NCBI RefSeq assembly: GCF_020085105.1
Contig: NC_058045.1
Coordinates: 12,161,833 to 12,225,832 of the forward strand
Source of the DNA: Siniperca chuatsi
Lineage: Eukaryota; Chordata; Actinopteri; Centrarchiformes; Sinipercidae
Direction of reading: 5' to 3'
DNA length: 64,000 nt
Shown: positions 13,431-27,079 of the stretch, one piece after another
Layout of the letters: the number at the start of each line of letters is the position of its first letter
Position numbering within the stretch: position 1 is the first letter of the stretch
Position numbers and translations under genes: made by a program
Notes under the pieces: model-generated
Database searches by the model: none
Seen by the model: the letters and a program-made list of their open reading frames with translations, nothing else
Told to the model about the DNA's origin: nothing

Positions 13431-14136
13431 TTGCCTAAAGGGCTGCTAAAATCTACAGGGAAAACTTGTTTGAGACAGGCTGTAAAAACAATTTCCCCCA
13501 AGGAAAGAGTCTATCCAGTAATCCAACACCCAAAAAGTGTCAAATACACACATTAATTCAGAGAAAAACTCTCAGTGTCAACATTTTATTTTGGTTTGCC
13601 CTGTCTGCACACAAACTCACCAAAGTTATTCAGATCACTCAATGAACATGCTTTGTGAAACAGGCCCTGAGCTGAAAACTAGACTGGAAAGATAAATTGG
13701 GGAAAGTGACAGTTGTCTACAGCTTTGAATCAAGTACAAATGTCACTTTAGGATGGAATACTGAAAGATAAAATATTTTAAGGAAGACAACAAACCTGGA
13801 AAAAGCACATGCATCTACCAACAGAATTCATTTCTCAGTTGCCCTTATAGATTTGTATTAGGAAACTCAGTCATCAATAATATATCCTCTGATTGTCATA
13901 CATACAAGTTGCAAAGACAAGGAAATGTTTCCATGCAAAACTAGTAGCCATACCTCTATGTTCTTAAGTGGAAACTTCAAAGTATACAGTTTGTTAATTT
14001 GTCTTTCTATATTTTTATCAGCCCTGTATGCATGGTATCATAGATAAGCCTGGGTTTACATGCATTAGTTAGATTTTTAGTTCCAAAAAAGTTTGACATA
14101 CGCCAGAATAATAAAATGTTTATTTTGAAATTTGTG
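13431..14136. other. Intergenic, between scaper and rcn2 (head-to-head)
   Basis: AT-rich sequence without recognisable coding exons, RNA genes or repeats. It forms part of the roughly 2.5 kb between the divergent scaper and rcn2 start codons. Confidence 0.5.
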
Positions 14137-14145
14137 ACCGGAAGT
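14137..14145 (+). promoter_or_regulatory. ETS-type motif in the probable rcn2 promoter
   Basis: ACCGGAAGT matches the consensus of ETS/GABP factors that commonly drive TATA-less housekeeping promoters. About 60 bp downstream, CCACGGTAATAAC could be the donor of a non-coding first exon. A matching acceptor, ACTCAACAG, ends exactly at the rcn2 ATG (14729), so a 5' UTR intron of about 0.5 kb is plausible. This is inference from motifs only. Confidence 0.4.
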
Positions 14146-14728
14146 ACCTCTAGCCTCTCGTGTGAATGATACTGGCGTCAACCCTTGTACGGAGAACTTT
14201 CCACGGTAATAACAACATCTTCCCCTTACATTATTTGTCAGCTTTGTCACAGTTACTTTATTGTTGGCTTGTTTGCGTTGTCTTTAACTGTGCCTTTTTA
14301 TTTTGGCCACCGCTGTCGATTTTGTCCTCGATTCTGCCTGTGTCTCTATCTGTCTCATTTTCATTCTCTCTCAAACACATTAAGTATAAACAGGAATTAA
14401 TTAAAACTAGACAAGAACTAGTATTTCTACCAGGCGGTTTTATTTTTTGCCTTTTTGTCCCCCTCTCTCTTCATCTCAGCCGCAGTTGTTCCTGGTAGAT
14501 TTTGGTTTTATTTTCATCACACAGGACGAGGTTCTCATGTGAAGTTTAGTTTGTTTGAACTTCCACCAGCTGACCACAAGGTCGCGCAGTTGCACTTTGA
14601 CAGCTTTGTTTTGCCCTGGTCATTTGAGTTTTCAACTAGTAGTTGAAAACTAATTAATAGCACTCTCTCGTGTTTTCAATTCCACAGCCCATTTTATTTT
14701 ACTATTAATGAACTGTGTTACTCAACAG

Positions 14729-16374
14729 ATGGCATCCTCTGCCTTGTTGGTGTTGCTGGTACTTCAGTTTGGATTTGGACAAAGCTCCCATAAACATCTT
14801 CAGGAAGATCATTATATTGGCCAGCAGCACAACCCTGAACATGACATGAACGTCCTGCTGGGAGACAAGGTTTCTAAATATTTTTAGTAATTATTTTTAA
14901 CCCAATTTCTACTCCACATCCATGACCTGCTCACTCTTTGCTCTTCTTATTTTATGCACTTCTAGGACACTGAGGAGATAAAGAAACTTAGCCCAGCAGA
15001 ACAGAGGAAAAAGATCATGGAAATTGTAAAGAAGATTGATACAAATGCTGACAATCTGCTAAGTGCAGGTAAATGTATGTCTCTCTCAACATTTGTAAAG
15101 AAAGCAAACATAAACAGAGGTGATAAAAGTTCATACCCAGTGTTTTATCCAAAGAGGAGGTGACGCTATGGATTCAGCACGTCTACAGAAAATATGCTCT
15201 GGATGATGCGAAGGAGCGGTTCCCTGAGTTTGACACTGACAAAGACGGTGTTGTGACATGGGAGGAATACAACATGGTCGCTCATGACCAGCTAATTACT
15301 TTTGATGACAGCACTGTTCTGGAGGATCCAGAGCAAGAGTCTCTCAGACATGTAAGTATACTTTTATTGTCCTGTTATTACTCACATTATACCACAGCCT
15401 AATTTATCTATAATGCCTTAATATAGGCTTATATGCCCATTAGCTCCATCTGAAGGAGAGGAGGCGCTTTGACTTTGCTGATGCGGACGGCACATCCGGG
15501 CTTAATGTGACAGAGTTTCTTGCCTTCACCCACCCATCTGAAGTGGATCACATGGCTGTAAGATGAGTTTAGCTCCTACTCAGAACTGCAGAACCTGATA
15601 GGATTATGCATTCCTCCACCCATTACAAGAGTTCCCTTTGTGTTTCATGTTAAAATTGATTGATTTCCCTTTTTCTCTAACAGGATTTTGCCATTGAAGA
15701 TGTGTTGGGTGAATATGACACAGATAAAGATGGATTCATAAGTCTAAGTGAATTTATTGGAGATGTTCGGGGTGATGGTAAGACCACAGAGATTATTTTG
15801 AGTCACAGAATAATTGTTTTTAAATCCTTCTGCTATGCCATCCCCTACGCGGTGTTAACACTATATTTTGCTATCAGAGGATTCTCCTTCACAGTGGGAG
15901 ATTGAAGAAACGGTGCGGTTTAAAGACCTCTATGATCAAGATAAGGATGGCAAGTTGAATCGAGAGGAGCAGCTCCGCTGGGTTGCGCCTAATAGCTACG
16001 GTTCAGCAAGAGAAGAGGTAAGACTCAACTGTTCCAACGTGTGCCCAGTTTGTTTTGGCATAATAGATACAATTAATACAAGATATTGCGTTTTAATACA
16101 TGGGCAAATAGTGTATTTGGATGCTCCTTTAGCTATTGCTTAGTAGGTTTATATATAATTTCGCTCTGTGATGGTATGGCAGTGTATTCACTAATTTATT
16201 TTCCTGGCTTTGCTCTCGTGTCATCAACAGGCTCTTCATCTCCTCAAGGAGATGGACCATGATGAGGACGGGCAGATCTCAGAGGCTGAAGTTTTGAAAA
16301 ATCAAGAAACATTCATGAACAGTGAGGTGACAGACTATGGCAGACAGCTGCATGTATCACACGATGAATTATAG
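14729..16374 (+). CDS. rcn2: Reticulocalbin 2 (ERC-55), six-EF-hand ER calcium-binding protein
   Basis: Seven exons (14729-14869, 14966-15068, 15155-15351, 15444-15557, 15684-15777, 15878-16017, 16231-16374) join in phase to give 310 residues, close to the 317 of human RCN2. The first 16 or so residues form a signal peptide (MASSALLVLLVLQFGFG). Six EF-hand loops follow, including the canonical DTDKDGVVTWEE, DTDKDGFISLSE, DQDKDGKLNREE and DHDEDGQISEAE; the first (DTNADNLLSAEE) and third (DADGTSGLNVTE) are less regular. The C-terminus, SEVTDYGRQLHVSHDEL, ends in HDEL, the retention signal that distinguishes RCN2 from other CREC proteins. The product is therefore a luminal Ca2+ binder of the secretory pathway. 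It lies between scaper and pstpip1, as in human 15q24. Confidence 0.95.
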
Positions 16375-16532
16375 CAATACTGTATGTTCTTGTTTATTGT
16401 AGAGTTTTCTTATTTGTTTCCATGAAGGTGCAGTGTAGTTTATTTCCTGTTTTGTACTTTGACATTAGTCATGGGATTTACGTTGCTCCCTGGAGATTGT
16501 TGACCTTATGTGTTGTAGTGGCGATTCTTCAG

Positions 16533-16538
16533 AATAAA
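16533..16538 (+). terminator. Polyadenylation signal of rcn2
   Basis: AATAAA lies about 160 bp after the rcn2 stop codon on the coding strand; no other coding sequence intervenes. Confidence 0.65.
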
Positions 16539-16639
16539 GAAACACTCACGGCAACCACTTGTCTTTCTGTTGGTTTACTTCAAACGTCTGCAGACGGACT
16601 CACAGCAGCAAAACATACATCAGTATAATCTGCTCAGAA

Positions 16640-17525
16640 TGAGTACAGTGGGAAAGGAGCATCAGTTATTTATCCAGTCTTTAGGGTCAGGCTCCTCAGC
16701 CCGGGGGGGAAGAGTGTCCCTGAAGTCTGGACATAACAGTCAGTAGGATGTTTTGTAGTTCCATCTCATCATTATCAGTGTACTGTTCTCATCACGCAGT
16801 CAAGTACTGACGCCAAACAATTACGTATAGCATCTGTATGTTATTATATCAGAGAGTCCGTTTGTTCTTGCCATTACAGTGTCTGTAATCAATTTGCGAT
16901 AGTAAATCACCTATACAAAATAACAGGGAAGCATATATTGCAACACATAATATACAATACACATAATACATCACCAACTCTCCAGCTACACCGTTTAAAA
17001 TGACCACAGTGGTGTGGCAGCACCTCTCTGACAATGTTTCAACAAAATCTGCCCATCAGAAGCTTTACAAAATAGTAGGTGTTGCAGGTCTGTTATATTG
17101 GATTGCATAATATTGTAAAGCTTTCCTGTTATTTTGTCCACTCCCTACATGCATATACTGAAGAATAGGGAGGTTCAACTAGGAATATGATTTTAACCAG
17201 TTTGGGAGCAATTGAGGTTTATTTTGATTTACATTTATAGAACAGGTTTGTTGAATTGTGGCGATATATCATCATTAGTTGTACTTTCACATGTGCCAAA
17301 AGTGAACTGACATGAGTATCAGTCCAGTTGTGGTAAGCGCTGACATGTTGCAGCTCTTCCTCATTTTAATGAGTGAGTGTTGCTGTTTGAAAGGCTGGTT
17401 TCCTGAATGTGTCATGATCCGTTTCAGTTGCATCGAGCAACAGCCTCTTACACTGCTGGGCGTAAAGACATTGACTTAAAGTTGAGCAGATTCACCAACA
17501 GGGACTATTTTTGACCACTGCCACG
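16640..17525. other. Intergenic, rcn2 to pstpip1
   Basis: I see no gene or clear repeat here. The last few hundred bases before 17526 presumably contain the pstpip1 promoter and 5' UTR, but no TATA box or other decisive motif stands out. Confidence 0.45.
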
Positions 17526-20500
17526 ATGACATTACAATTTAAAGATGCCTTTTGGGTGAGTTAGAGTGATTATCCCTACATTTTTATTGACATTTATGTT
17601 TTTACTGAGTTATGAAGTCAGTGTTGTATTCAGTATGTTCACTGGAGTTTTGAGGTAATATCTTTTGTGTACTTTTCCACTTCTACTGTATTTATGCTTT
17701 TCATTTTGTCTGGACAGTATCTACTATACCATGTACTTATAACATATTTAGTTATCTGTAGCCTATCTTTGACACTTTGTCCTGTCTTTAGACTTCTAAT
17801 CATCTTTGCTTTCTTTTCTTTTTCTTACTTTGAAACTCACTGAATGGGTAGTGACTTGTTGCTTTGATTAAAACATTAACTTTTGTTTCTTTTATGTACG
17901 AGGCCCTGATAAGCAACAACAAAAAAAGTTTTTATCTCTGGGTTGTGTACTCTAATTTCTATCTAAAACCAGATCTTTCACACAAACAGTTCTTTCTCAG
18001 TACAACTTTTTTTAGATAGTGTATGAAGGCCAAAATAACACTTTAATACAACGACATTATGGTGGTAACTGTGTGTTCTGCATCATTATTGAGGGTTTCC
18101 TGTCAGTCAAGCTAATCTCATCTTCCTTATGTGCCTTTGATTCTGCCTTTCCAGAAATGTACAGAGCACCTGTTAACACGTGTCTGCAACAATGCAACAG
18201 ACCAGAACTCAAAATGTTCATGTCACCAGTTGCCAACACAATACTTTACACAGTCATTTTTTATCATAACTATAAGCAAAGCATCAGGAACGGGCTAATC
18301 AGAAACAACAATCGGTTGACCTCTATGTGAAGTTGTGTGCTTCAATTTCCCTCTTTATTCTCATCCTATCATTACTTATTTTCAGTAAGTAAAATGTAAC
18401 TCAATAGCAATACAAATCAGATCAACGTCAGAGATTTTTACACCAGTATTTTCACTTCTACTAGTCAAATTTCAGCAAAGTAAGAATACTTTTACATAAA
18501 GGGGTTTTTGGTACTTTTTCCACAGCTGCTTTCCATTCAAACCTCAGCAGCAGCATGTAACAATTTCCATTCTAGATTAGATACAACTATAACACCCCAA
18601 CGTGGGAAAAAAAATCAGTCTCAGAAGTCATCAAAGTAAAACTTGCTGTTGAGTGTCATTTAAATCCTCAGCTATTGCCTAAAAGTGATCATTTAGGTCT
18701 TTTAAATACCGAGCAATAAAGAAACTTTTATTTCCAATGGACATAAAACATTTTCGATTACCAGCATTTATTTTGACTTTTATTCCAAAATTTAACACTG
18801 TGTGTGGTTTGAATTAAGGCTGAGATTCCCTGTGAACATTTTCCGTTGTCACTGAAAGTGTGAGTGTTATGGTTTCATGGTTCCAGGGAGAGGACTTCAT
18901 CAGTAATATTGGGTATGAGATTATCAGTCAGAGACTTCATGACGGTCGACGGACATGCAAAGACATGGAGGAGCTCTTGAAAATGAGGTGGGCTGCCAAA
19001 TTTTCTGTAAATTGTACGTGAGTAAATAAAGTGAGCTCATTACAATGTGGTTCAGCTCTGTTGTGGTTTTGTCTGCATAGGGCATCAGCAGAGGAGAAAT
19101 ATGGCAAAGAACTGGTCACAATCGCCCGCAAGGCTGGGGGTTTTTATGAGATTTGGTGTGTGTGTGTGCATTTGAGCACTGATATACTCTGATATACAGT
19201 ATTTCTGAGTCTACCTTTATAAGCAATACATTTATTGCATGAAATTTCAGCATCTTTTGAAAATGTCCTGTGTTCATTTTGTTTTCACAGCACTTTGAAA
19301 ACATCTTTTGATGAAATGAAAAGACGTAAGCACAGCATCTATTTCCTGCATTATTTTGCTTGTGTACTTCATACATGGCCCAGTCAGTTCTGAGTTTTTA
19401 GTTGTATGTTTTGGTGTGTTTCAGAAATTGAAAATGTAGGAAACTTGCACATTCAGCTTTCTGGATTCCTAAAGGAGGAGGTGAAAAGAATGGAGCAGTT
19501 CAGAGAGCGACAGAAAGAACAGAGAAGAAAGGTACCCATGAAAAACTTTTTTCTCTCTCTCTTTGCATACAGCGGAAATCTAAAAAGAGTTGCTTCTCTC
19601 AGTGTCTCAGTTTTCAGTAAAATTGTGTTGTCCTTCACTTCTTAGTTTGAAGGCATCATGGAGAAGGTCCAGAAGACAAAAGTCTCCCTCTACAAGAAAA
19701 CTATAGAAGTAAGGTCAATTCATACGGCACTTGTTAACAGTTTTACAGAAAAAGTCAATTCAGTTTCAGCGAATGTATTTATATTACTCTACATAATTAT
19801 GGCAGTGGTTAACAGCATGAATCAGCTCAGGTGCAGTTTTAGTGCAGCTACATCCTGCTTGTATGTGCAAGAAAGGTGCATGAAGTGCACCTAGGCCTCA
19901 TTCTGAAAAGACTTTTGGAGAAAAGCATTGCTCCATATATTTAAGATTTGTAAGAAGAAGATGGTTTCGAAAGAAAATAAGTGTGTGTGCCATGTCACAC
20001 TAGTGTGATAGACACTTAGGCCTGAGCTGATATTTCTCTCTGCTCAGAAGAAGGAAGTGAGGTTTGACTTGATGCACTTTGTTTTTTCTGTACATACATA
20101 ACATCTTCACTCCTTCCTGTCAAGAGTTCATATAGCACGGGTGTCATAGTTTCATATAGTTTCTGTTCTGTTTCCCTCCTAGTCTAAAAGATCCTATGAG
20201 CAGCGCTGCAAGGAGGCAGATGAGGCAGAGCAAATCTCAGAGAAGATGGGTCCCACAGCCACTCCCAAACAGATCGAGAAGGTACGTCTGTACTGTGGTA
20301 TGACTCATTAAAGGTCCAGTGCAATAATTTCAGTTCAGTAATGAAAAGTTATGCAGGATCCTAAAAGGATGAGTGCTGTTTCCCAGTTTTTGATTGTTCA
20401 TCTAATTTATTGTAACTATTAGTGTCCTTTCTTCTGGGCACAGATAAAGAGATTGTTTTTTCTCTTAATAAATCCATCCAATGAATCTTGAAAGATCCCC

Positions 20501-23500
20501 ACTAGACATGTTTTAAGAAATATAAAACTACTCTGTTGAATAATAAATAGTGTCTGATATGTTTTTTTCAATTTCCTAGTTAAAAATTCTTAAAATTAGA
20601 TCTACTCCTTCTCCCTCCTTTAAAAATCCATAATCTATGAATATGCAAATATTGTTCATTTGAAAAGTTACTACTGGACACAAGATGTCTCCTGCTTCAC
20701 TGAAAAATCCATCCTCAGCATACAGTATGCGCACTGGAGGTTTCAAGTTTCCACATCACTCATGTGTAAATTGAATATTGGACCACGATTGGCTTCCAAG
20801 GTAGTTGTGATGTCACAACTTGCTTGTACGTACATGTCTTAAACTCAGATTAAAACTCTGAGCATGGAGAAACTTTTCCCTTTTAGCAGATTCATTTGAA
20901 AACAGTCTTCAAGTGTCAAACTGTGCACATGCATCATTCTGCACAGTGAAGATCAAACATCCAACTGAAGTAACAATAAGAATGTCTCAGTCTTTTGTTT
21001 TATCATAACTGTCACTGGCATTTGAGAATCTACGGGGCACCTAATGCATGCTATTAACAAACGCTAACATCAAATGTAGGTACATTTTACATAGACTACT
21101 TTTTACTATTAAGAATGATTGTATATTTAAAAAGAACTGCTGTTGTTGGCAACCAGAGGGATTGTTTCTCAAACAATACTGACACTTATTCCACAGTTAC
21201 TCCACACCACTGACAGAGATTGGGAAATTCAATTATCTTTGCCCTGGACTGTATTATTTAAGTCATTATAAGCTGTGAGTTTGTTTTACAGTTTCTGTTC
21301 TGATTTAAAATGTCATTTACAAAGATTATGTCAAAAAACATAAACTTATATAAACTATATTTCCTTTTATTGGGAAAACTACAGGCTTGCAGATATAAAG
21401 TATAAATATATGTGTCATTTTGTGTTCTCTTTTCTTTTTCAGATGAACAACAAATCCAAACAGTGCAGAGACGCTGCAGAAGAGGCTGGTAGGGACAAAT
21501 AATAAGATGAAATAATGACAACTGTTTCATACAGGAAGCTGCTATGGTTTACCAGAAACAATATTTTTAAGGATGGTGGTCAAATTTACTTCCCTTTTAT
21601 TCCAGAAATAGGTTTAGATGCACTATTTAAATCCATATACTGTTATGTTTTTTATGTAATGTTTAAAGTTTTTAAAATGAACTCTTTCACTTATCTTTAG
21701 AGAAACAGTACATGTCAAACATTGAACAACTTGACAAGACTCGTCAAGAATGGGAATCAACACACATCAACACTTGTGAGGTAAAGTAGCAGAGAACATG
21801 CACAGTATTTCTCCTCTTACTGTGTTTATCAAGTGAAGAATGCACATTATAGCTTGATGCATTTTAAAATGTACAGATTTAGAGAGGCCTGTTTCAACGA
21901 GGATGTGTAATACTTCCTATAAGCAGGCTATGAAGTGAGTCACTAATCTACGAAAATGTTTCCAGGCAACAAAATCTTCCTACATGTGATAACATCAACA
22001 AAGCTAACGCAGCCATTTAACTACTTTATTCATCCCTATTCAAAAGGATGTAAGCTTGCAACACAGGGCAACTCACACACACAATAAAGCAGGAAACAAA
22101 ACAGGAAAGCCAGTGCCACTGAGAAATACATAAATTTGAATGTATGTATGAAGTATTAAAAAGCACTCACATGACAGCTATGAAACTTTGAGTTGACAGA
22201 TCACAGAGAGATTAAAGGCCATGCTGGACGTTGTTGTGCAAGAAGTCGCCTGTTGCATTACTATATTACAGTACTGTGTAGTGTTGTAAATGTGCTGTGC
22301 TTCAATGTTTTCTAGATTATTTACTATTTTTCCAATCACACTGTTTTGCAGGTGTTTCAGCAACAGGAAGAGGACCGCCTCAATGTGCTAAGGAATGCTT
22401 TGTGGGTGCACTGTAACCATTTATCAATGCAGAGTGTGAAAGATGATGAGGTGTGTGCAGCTGTTCTTGCACATCTGTATCGGGATAGACCCTCAACAAG
22501 CCCTTGCAATATACTGTACTGTATATTTAAAATTCATTCTGGACAAACTGCTCTTTCAGTGTTACGAGGATGTGAGGAAAACATTGGAAAAGTGTTGCAT
22601 AATCACAGACAACAACTGCTTTGTGGAGATGAAAAGCACTGGCTCAACCCCCCCAGGTAGGTACCCTCCCTGCAGCCTTCCTGATTTGGATTTGAATATG
22701 TTCCAAGTGGGAAATTTTAATATTATCTCTCAGCTAGTGCTAAAACATGCAACCAGTAGGCGATATGAGGGGGGATGCCATCCCCCTTGTTAGCAAAATG
22801 ACCAAAATGAATCCCTGTTTGTCTCCTGTCATCCCCCCTCTCCATCCCCTAGTAGCAGAGAGAGTGCAGGGGCAGAGGGGTTGTTTAGTGGAATGTTTTC
22901 TCTCAGTCCTGCCCTTCTGTCAGTTTTATCTTTGATCTATAATATTCTACCCTGTTAAAAATGAAGAAATCACCACTGGAAACAGGTGAACCCGTGAAGC
23001 ACTTGATTTTTTATTTACTGAATTGCAATGGTCCTTCCACAGCTCCAATTGAATACCAAAATTACTACGAGAGGGATGCCACGGCTGAAAGAAATGGCAC
23101 TGCTGGATTCGTAGGAGGAGTCATGAAAAGGTCAGAATTACACAATGGAAAGCACTGTGACCAAATGAATGATGATGAAGATGATGACAATGATTATTAC
23201 GTAATGTTTTTTATCCTCTCAATACATTTTTATGTATTTCTTACTGAGTGCTGTCCCTCATTCGTAGGTTTTCAAATCTTCTGCAGGGGAACTGTTCCAG
23301 TGGCTCCAAAATGAGCATCAATGAACTAGTTGCACAACCTACTGGTATAGTACTAATGTCATTCAAGTAACACTGCAATTTCCAAAATGATGACAGATAT
23401 GACTGTGAAAGCCACTTGATCCTTGTAACACACGATGTGGAGCAACTATAAGTTATATACTGTAGTTATTAGTCTTTACACCAGTGATTCCTAACTTTTA

Positions 23501-24553
23501 CTTGTACTTGTACTCCAGGGGCCACTTCTGCAGTTTTGAGGGGGTATGTGGAAACATTGTGGAGTAGCTCAGCTAATTAAAAAAGATAGAAGTTATGATT
23601 TGGTTGAAGGCGTGAAGTAAATTTTTGTCACAATTGCCAATAAACTACCTTCTACGACAGACGTGCCTCCAACATGCTACTGACCTGAATCAGTTTTAAC
23701 AACTTAACTTAACAAGTGTTGATTGAGAGTGAAAACTCTCAAGACTAGTTAGCAAGCAAGCAGAGAATGGAAAATGAATGGATACATGGTTTAAACGTCC
23801 AGCTTCTGCCACTCCAGGTGGTAGTAGTCCGAATGCAAACTTGACCAAACCTACACATTGACAATTGCAGGATCACATGTTTTGTAAGAAAAAACAATAT
23901 CCACTTTTACATAATAAACAGTCTCAAACATCCAGGTTGAAATCAGTACAACTGAACACATTTGGAACATGACAGGTAGTGCTGATGAAGGGATACTTGA
24001 GCTCACCTGTGGGGGTACATCAGACAAAAAGGGTTGGGAATCATTGCTTTATACCACCACCAGCATCAGATCATTTGTTCAGCTTGCCAATGATCTGATG
24101 AGATGTCGTACTATCAACTTAGTCACTGGTTTCGGAAAAAAGTTGCAAATTACAAGTGGCTTCATACAACAACTGAGACAGTGCTGATTTGCAATCCTGT
24201 CAAACTTCTCAGCAGAAACATCAGAAGGAGTATATGCTTCCATTCCTGGACATCCGGTGACCCAGCTGAGCAGTGACCAGTACATGGCCTTGTATGACTA
24301 TGAGGCACAGGTCAGCGTCTTGGCATGGATGTCTAACCTCTACATGAGACACATTCAACTGTTCTAATTCTTGTTCATTTTAGGGGATATCTGTTGATTG
24401 ATTGTTTCTGTCCTTGTTTAGGGGGACGATGAGCTCTCTGTATCTGTTGGGGACATTATGGTTGTCATAGATCAAGGTGAGGACGGCTGGTGGACGGTAC
24501 AACGAAATGGACTTACTGGATTGGTTCCAGGCTCTTACCTTGCCAAAGAATGA
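17526..24553 (+). CDS. pstpip1: PSTPIP1 (proline-serine-threonine phosphatase-interacting protein 1), F-BAR and SH3 adaptor
   Basis: Fifteen exons were placed: 17526-17555, 18887-18987, 19081-19155, 19291-19325, 19425-19531, 19646-19708, 20183-20281, 21443-21488, 21701-21780, 22352-22450, 22560-22656, 23043-23130, 23268-23344, 24213-24310 and 24422-24553. They join in frame to 408 residues (human 416). The F-BAR half starts LQFKDAFW and includes [33 protein letters not shown] and [20 protein letters not shown] linker carries [10 protein letters not shown] and [14 protein letters not shown], matching the human QNYYDRE and GMIKRFSGLLHG. The C-terminal SH3 domain (about residues 350-407) has [25 protein letters not shown] and GLVPGSYLA. 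In mammals it bends membranes and links CD2, WASP and PTP-PEST to actin in haematopoietic cells. It sits between rcn2 and tspan3 as in human. An ATTAAA at 24686-24691 may end a short 3' UTR. Confidence 0.95.
23482..24046. mobile_element. Non-autonomous hAT-type element in pstpip1 intron 13
   Basis: The left end, CAGTGATTCCTAACTTTT, is an imperfect inverted copy of the right end (AAAAAGGGTTGGGAATCATTG). This resembles the Charlie-like terminal motif CAGTGGTTCCCAACC. The flanks CTTTACAC (23474-23481) and CTTTATAC (24047-24054) match at 7 of 8 bases, as expected for an 8-bp hAT duplication. It is 565 bp long and has no transposase frame. It lies wholly within an intron, so the coding sequence is unaffected. 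Confidence 0.75.
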
Positions 24554-24796
24554 GTTTAGCTGACAGCCATACTGTATGTAGGACTGTATGACTACTACAT
24601 TTCCTCATGTAATATTTTGCCTTGTCATTTCAAATGACCTTATAGTTTGATCTTATCTGTTGTTCATATTTCTGTTACATGCATCATTAAAGCCCCTATG
24701 AGTAGGATTTGATCATTTCCAACTTTGGCACCCGCTATGTTAGTATCATAAAGGACTGTGGCAGAGAGTACACCCCATAGTTGTGACCCTGATACC

Positions 24797-25581
24797 TAGA
24801 GATGGGCAGATGATATTGAAGCTTGTTTCACTCCTGTGAAGCGCACTACTTCAACACATTGTGATAGAGCTTTTGTCAAATGGGTAATATCATGTGACTG
24901 ATGACATCCGAAGCTTCAAACGTCACTGGTGCTTTGGAAAGTGCTTCATTCAGTTTGACAGTTTTCAGTTAAAGTATGTGATCTGCACATTAGTGGGATA
25001 AGAAGAGAGGAGAATAATTGAGAAATATGCCGATGTACATTAGAAAGACAATCATAAGTATGAGAACATTTCTTCCCGATACCAAGTAATAATGTAATAA
25101 AAGTAATTTAATGAAATATCACTCACCAATCACATCACGACTATGAAATGTCACATAAATATCAACGATGAAGTTTAAAAACATGAGCCCACGGTGGCAC
25201 TCGGACTAAACTACACCAAAAAGGTACATTAATGTTTCGTGTCAGCAAAAATATTTTATCTAGGCTTTTTGGACAATGCATAATTATTTTACTGTAACAG
25301 AGAAATATGGCGATGCACAATAACATCTATATTTAGTACAGCACTTCTGAACAAAGGTATACAGATTTAATAATAACACGTAGGCTTCTTGGACTTTTAT
25401 TGCACACAAGACTAAAAGTGTTAATATCAGCGATGTGTGGTGGTGCTTCGGCCCCAGTCTTGAAGGGCTGCTATGACTTTACTGTGTTTGCTGAGTTTGA
25501 AGCCCCGAAACTTCAAATCTTTTTCGGCACAAATAGAAAGAAAGCCCCAAAGCTTCATAAGGCTTCATCTGCCCATCACTA
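24797..25581. mobile_element. Non-autonomous hAT-type element downstream of pstpip1
   Basis: The ends TAGAGATGGGCAGATGA and (inverted) TAGTGATGGGCAGATGA match over 17 bp with one mismatch. The flanking 8-mers CTGATACC (24789-24796) and CTGAGACC (25582-25589) differ at one base, so they look like a target-site duplication. Both ends have GAAGCTT-rich subterminal sequence (AAGCTTCA/GCTTCAAA). It is 785 bp long and encodes nothing recognisable. Confidence 0.75.
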
Positions 25582-25589
25582 CTGAGACC

Positions 25590-26757
25590 ATGTGAATGAA
25601 GGGCTGACTGTTCCAATTTTTATGATTGTCTTGTTTTTCTTCAAAAACTCATGCCATTAGAATAATTTGAAAGACACCTTTATCATGTAATAATCCTACA
25701 GATAGGGGCTTACACATACAATAGCATGAGACATCGTTGAATGGTGAATTATTTATTACTATGGCACATATTCACATTACTTTGCCCTTACTGCTTGTGT
25801 GTTGAGTGCTCCTCATACCAATGACAGCTGAGAGACTTAGTGATCTTTTCCACAAGGTCAATGCACTAAGTTTATGCATATACTGTGGTATTTTTGTATA
25901 TTTGAGGTCCTAAATGTTGATTTCAATGTGTTATTGTTTCTATTCTGAATGCCAAAAAGTGTGAATAGTGTGTTTACTGTATTTGTATTTATTCAATATT
26001 AAAGACAAATCTTCAGGTTTTAATTTGTTTTTTGCACACCATCAATGCTAATTAACAAAACTGAACATGTGATGAAACCTCATTGCCCTATTGTTTCTCT
26101 CATGCCCCATTTTCTGTGGATAAATACTGTAGATTATAAGAAGACCAGACCAGAACAATCCAAACAAAGTCGCTGAAATACATCCAGGAACTATTCTTGC
26201 TGTGCCTGAGCAGTCTGCTCTCTTTGGTTCAAAGGTATCTGGTTACTCTGCTACGGGTGATGCATTGCTAACTCTAATCAAGTCTATCAAGTAACCAAAG
26301 CTGAGCCCTTTTACCTACATTTTATGAAGATCCAAAATGGTTGCTCTGTGGTCACAAGATGTTCCAGAAGCAGACACAACTAGGCCTAATGATTGCAGTA
26401 AGAGTTATAATATTCATACACGTTACATTTTGAGCCCATGGTAATCTAGGACCTTGTTTGAAAACGTAAAGCTACAAAGCATAAAAGATAGACAAAGATC
26501 AAAACATCTGACTAAATATGTGAACCCCTTACACCCCTCCCTCATGGGAAACACCTGAACTTTGACCTCTCTTTTTTGGGACCAAGTTGACCTTTCCATC
26601 CGACGACAGCCAGTGAATATGAGCTTTGTCAGTATAGATAAAAAAGTCACACTTGGTGCAGTAACTTCATCTCTTTGTAAAGATGTGAAATTTCTGTCTG
26701 AGAAATTAAAACAATAAATCAGAAAACACACTCATTTAATTTCAAACTTTTCCCACA
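25590..26757. other. Intergenic between convergent pstpip1 and tspan3
   Basis: AT-rich, with no coding exon seen. An ATTAAA at 25998-26003 could be an alternative distal end of pstpip1, whose 3' UTR would then include the hAT element. Confidence 0.4.
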
Positions 26758-26763
26758 ATTTAT
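26758..26763 (-). terminator. Candidate polyadenylation signal of tspan3
   Basis: TTTATT in the plus-strand text is AATAAA on the tspan3 strand. It lies about 760 bp beyond the stop codon, giving a 3' UTR of ordinary length. A (GTA)n-like microsatellite at about 27080-27130 would fall inside that UTR. Confidence 0.45.
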
Positions 26764-27079
26764 TTACATTTTTGAGTCTTGCCATTGCTACATATCAGCA
26801 AATCAAATCCTAAAACTACCATCAGTAGACTGTTGAGACAAAAACAAACAAAACTGCTAGAGGACAAAGTATCTAGAGTTAAGAATGCATTACTACTTGA
26901 AAAATCCCACATACTGAAGGGGATTACAAGGTTTGATTCTTAAACGAAAGATCAGCAAAAGTTAAGTTACATAGTATTACTCAAAAACTTGCTGTGCCAT
27001 TGACTTGGGCTATGGTGTCCACTATTTCTTGACAGAATACTGCTGCTGAAAGGTGAGAATTTAACCCAAACTGAGCTGT

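Noticed and set aside
18019-18330. Open frame of 103 codons in pstpip1 intron 1 with an [17 protein letters not shown] stretch recalling the seventh helix of a GPCR.
   Set aside because: Only a loose resemblance over about 20 residues, with no other helices or conserved motifs nearby. It lies in an intron, so it was treated as chance.
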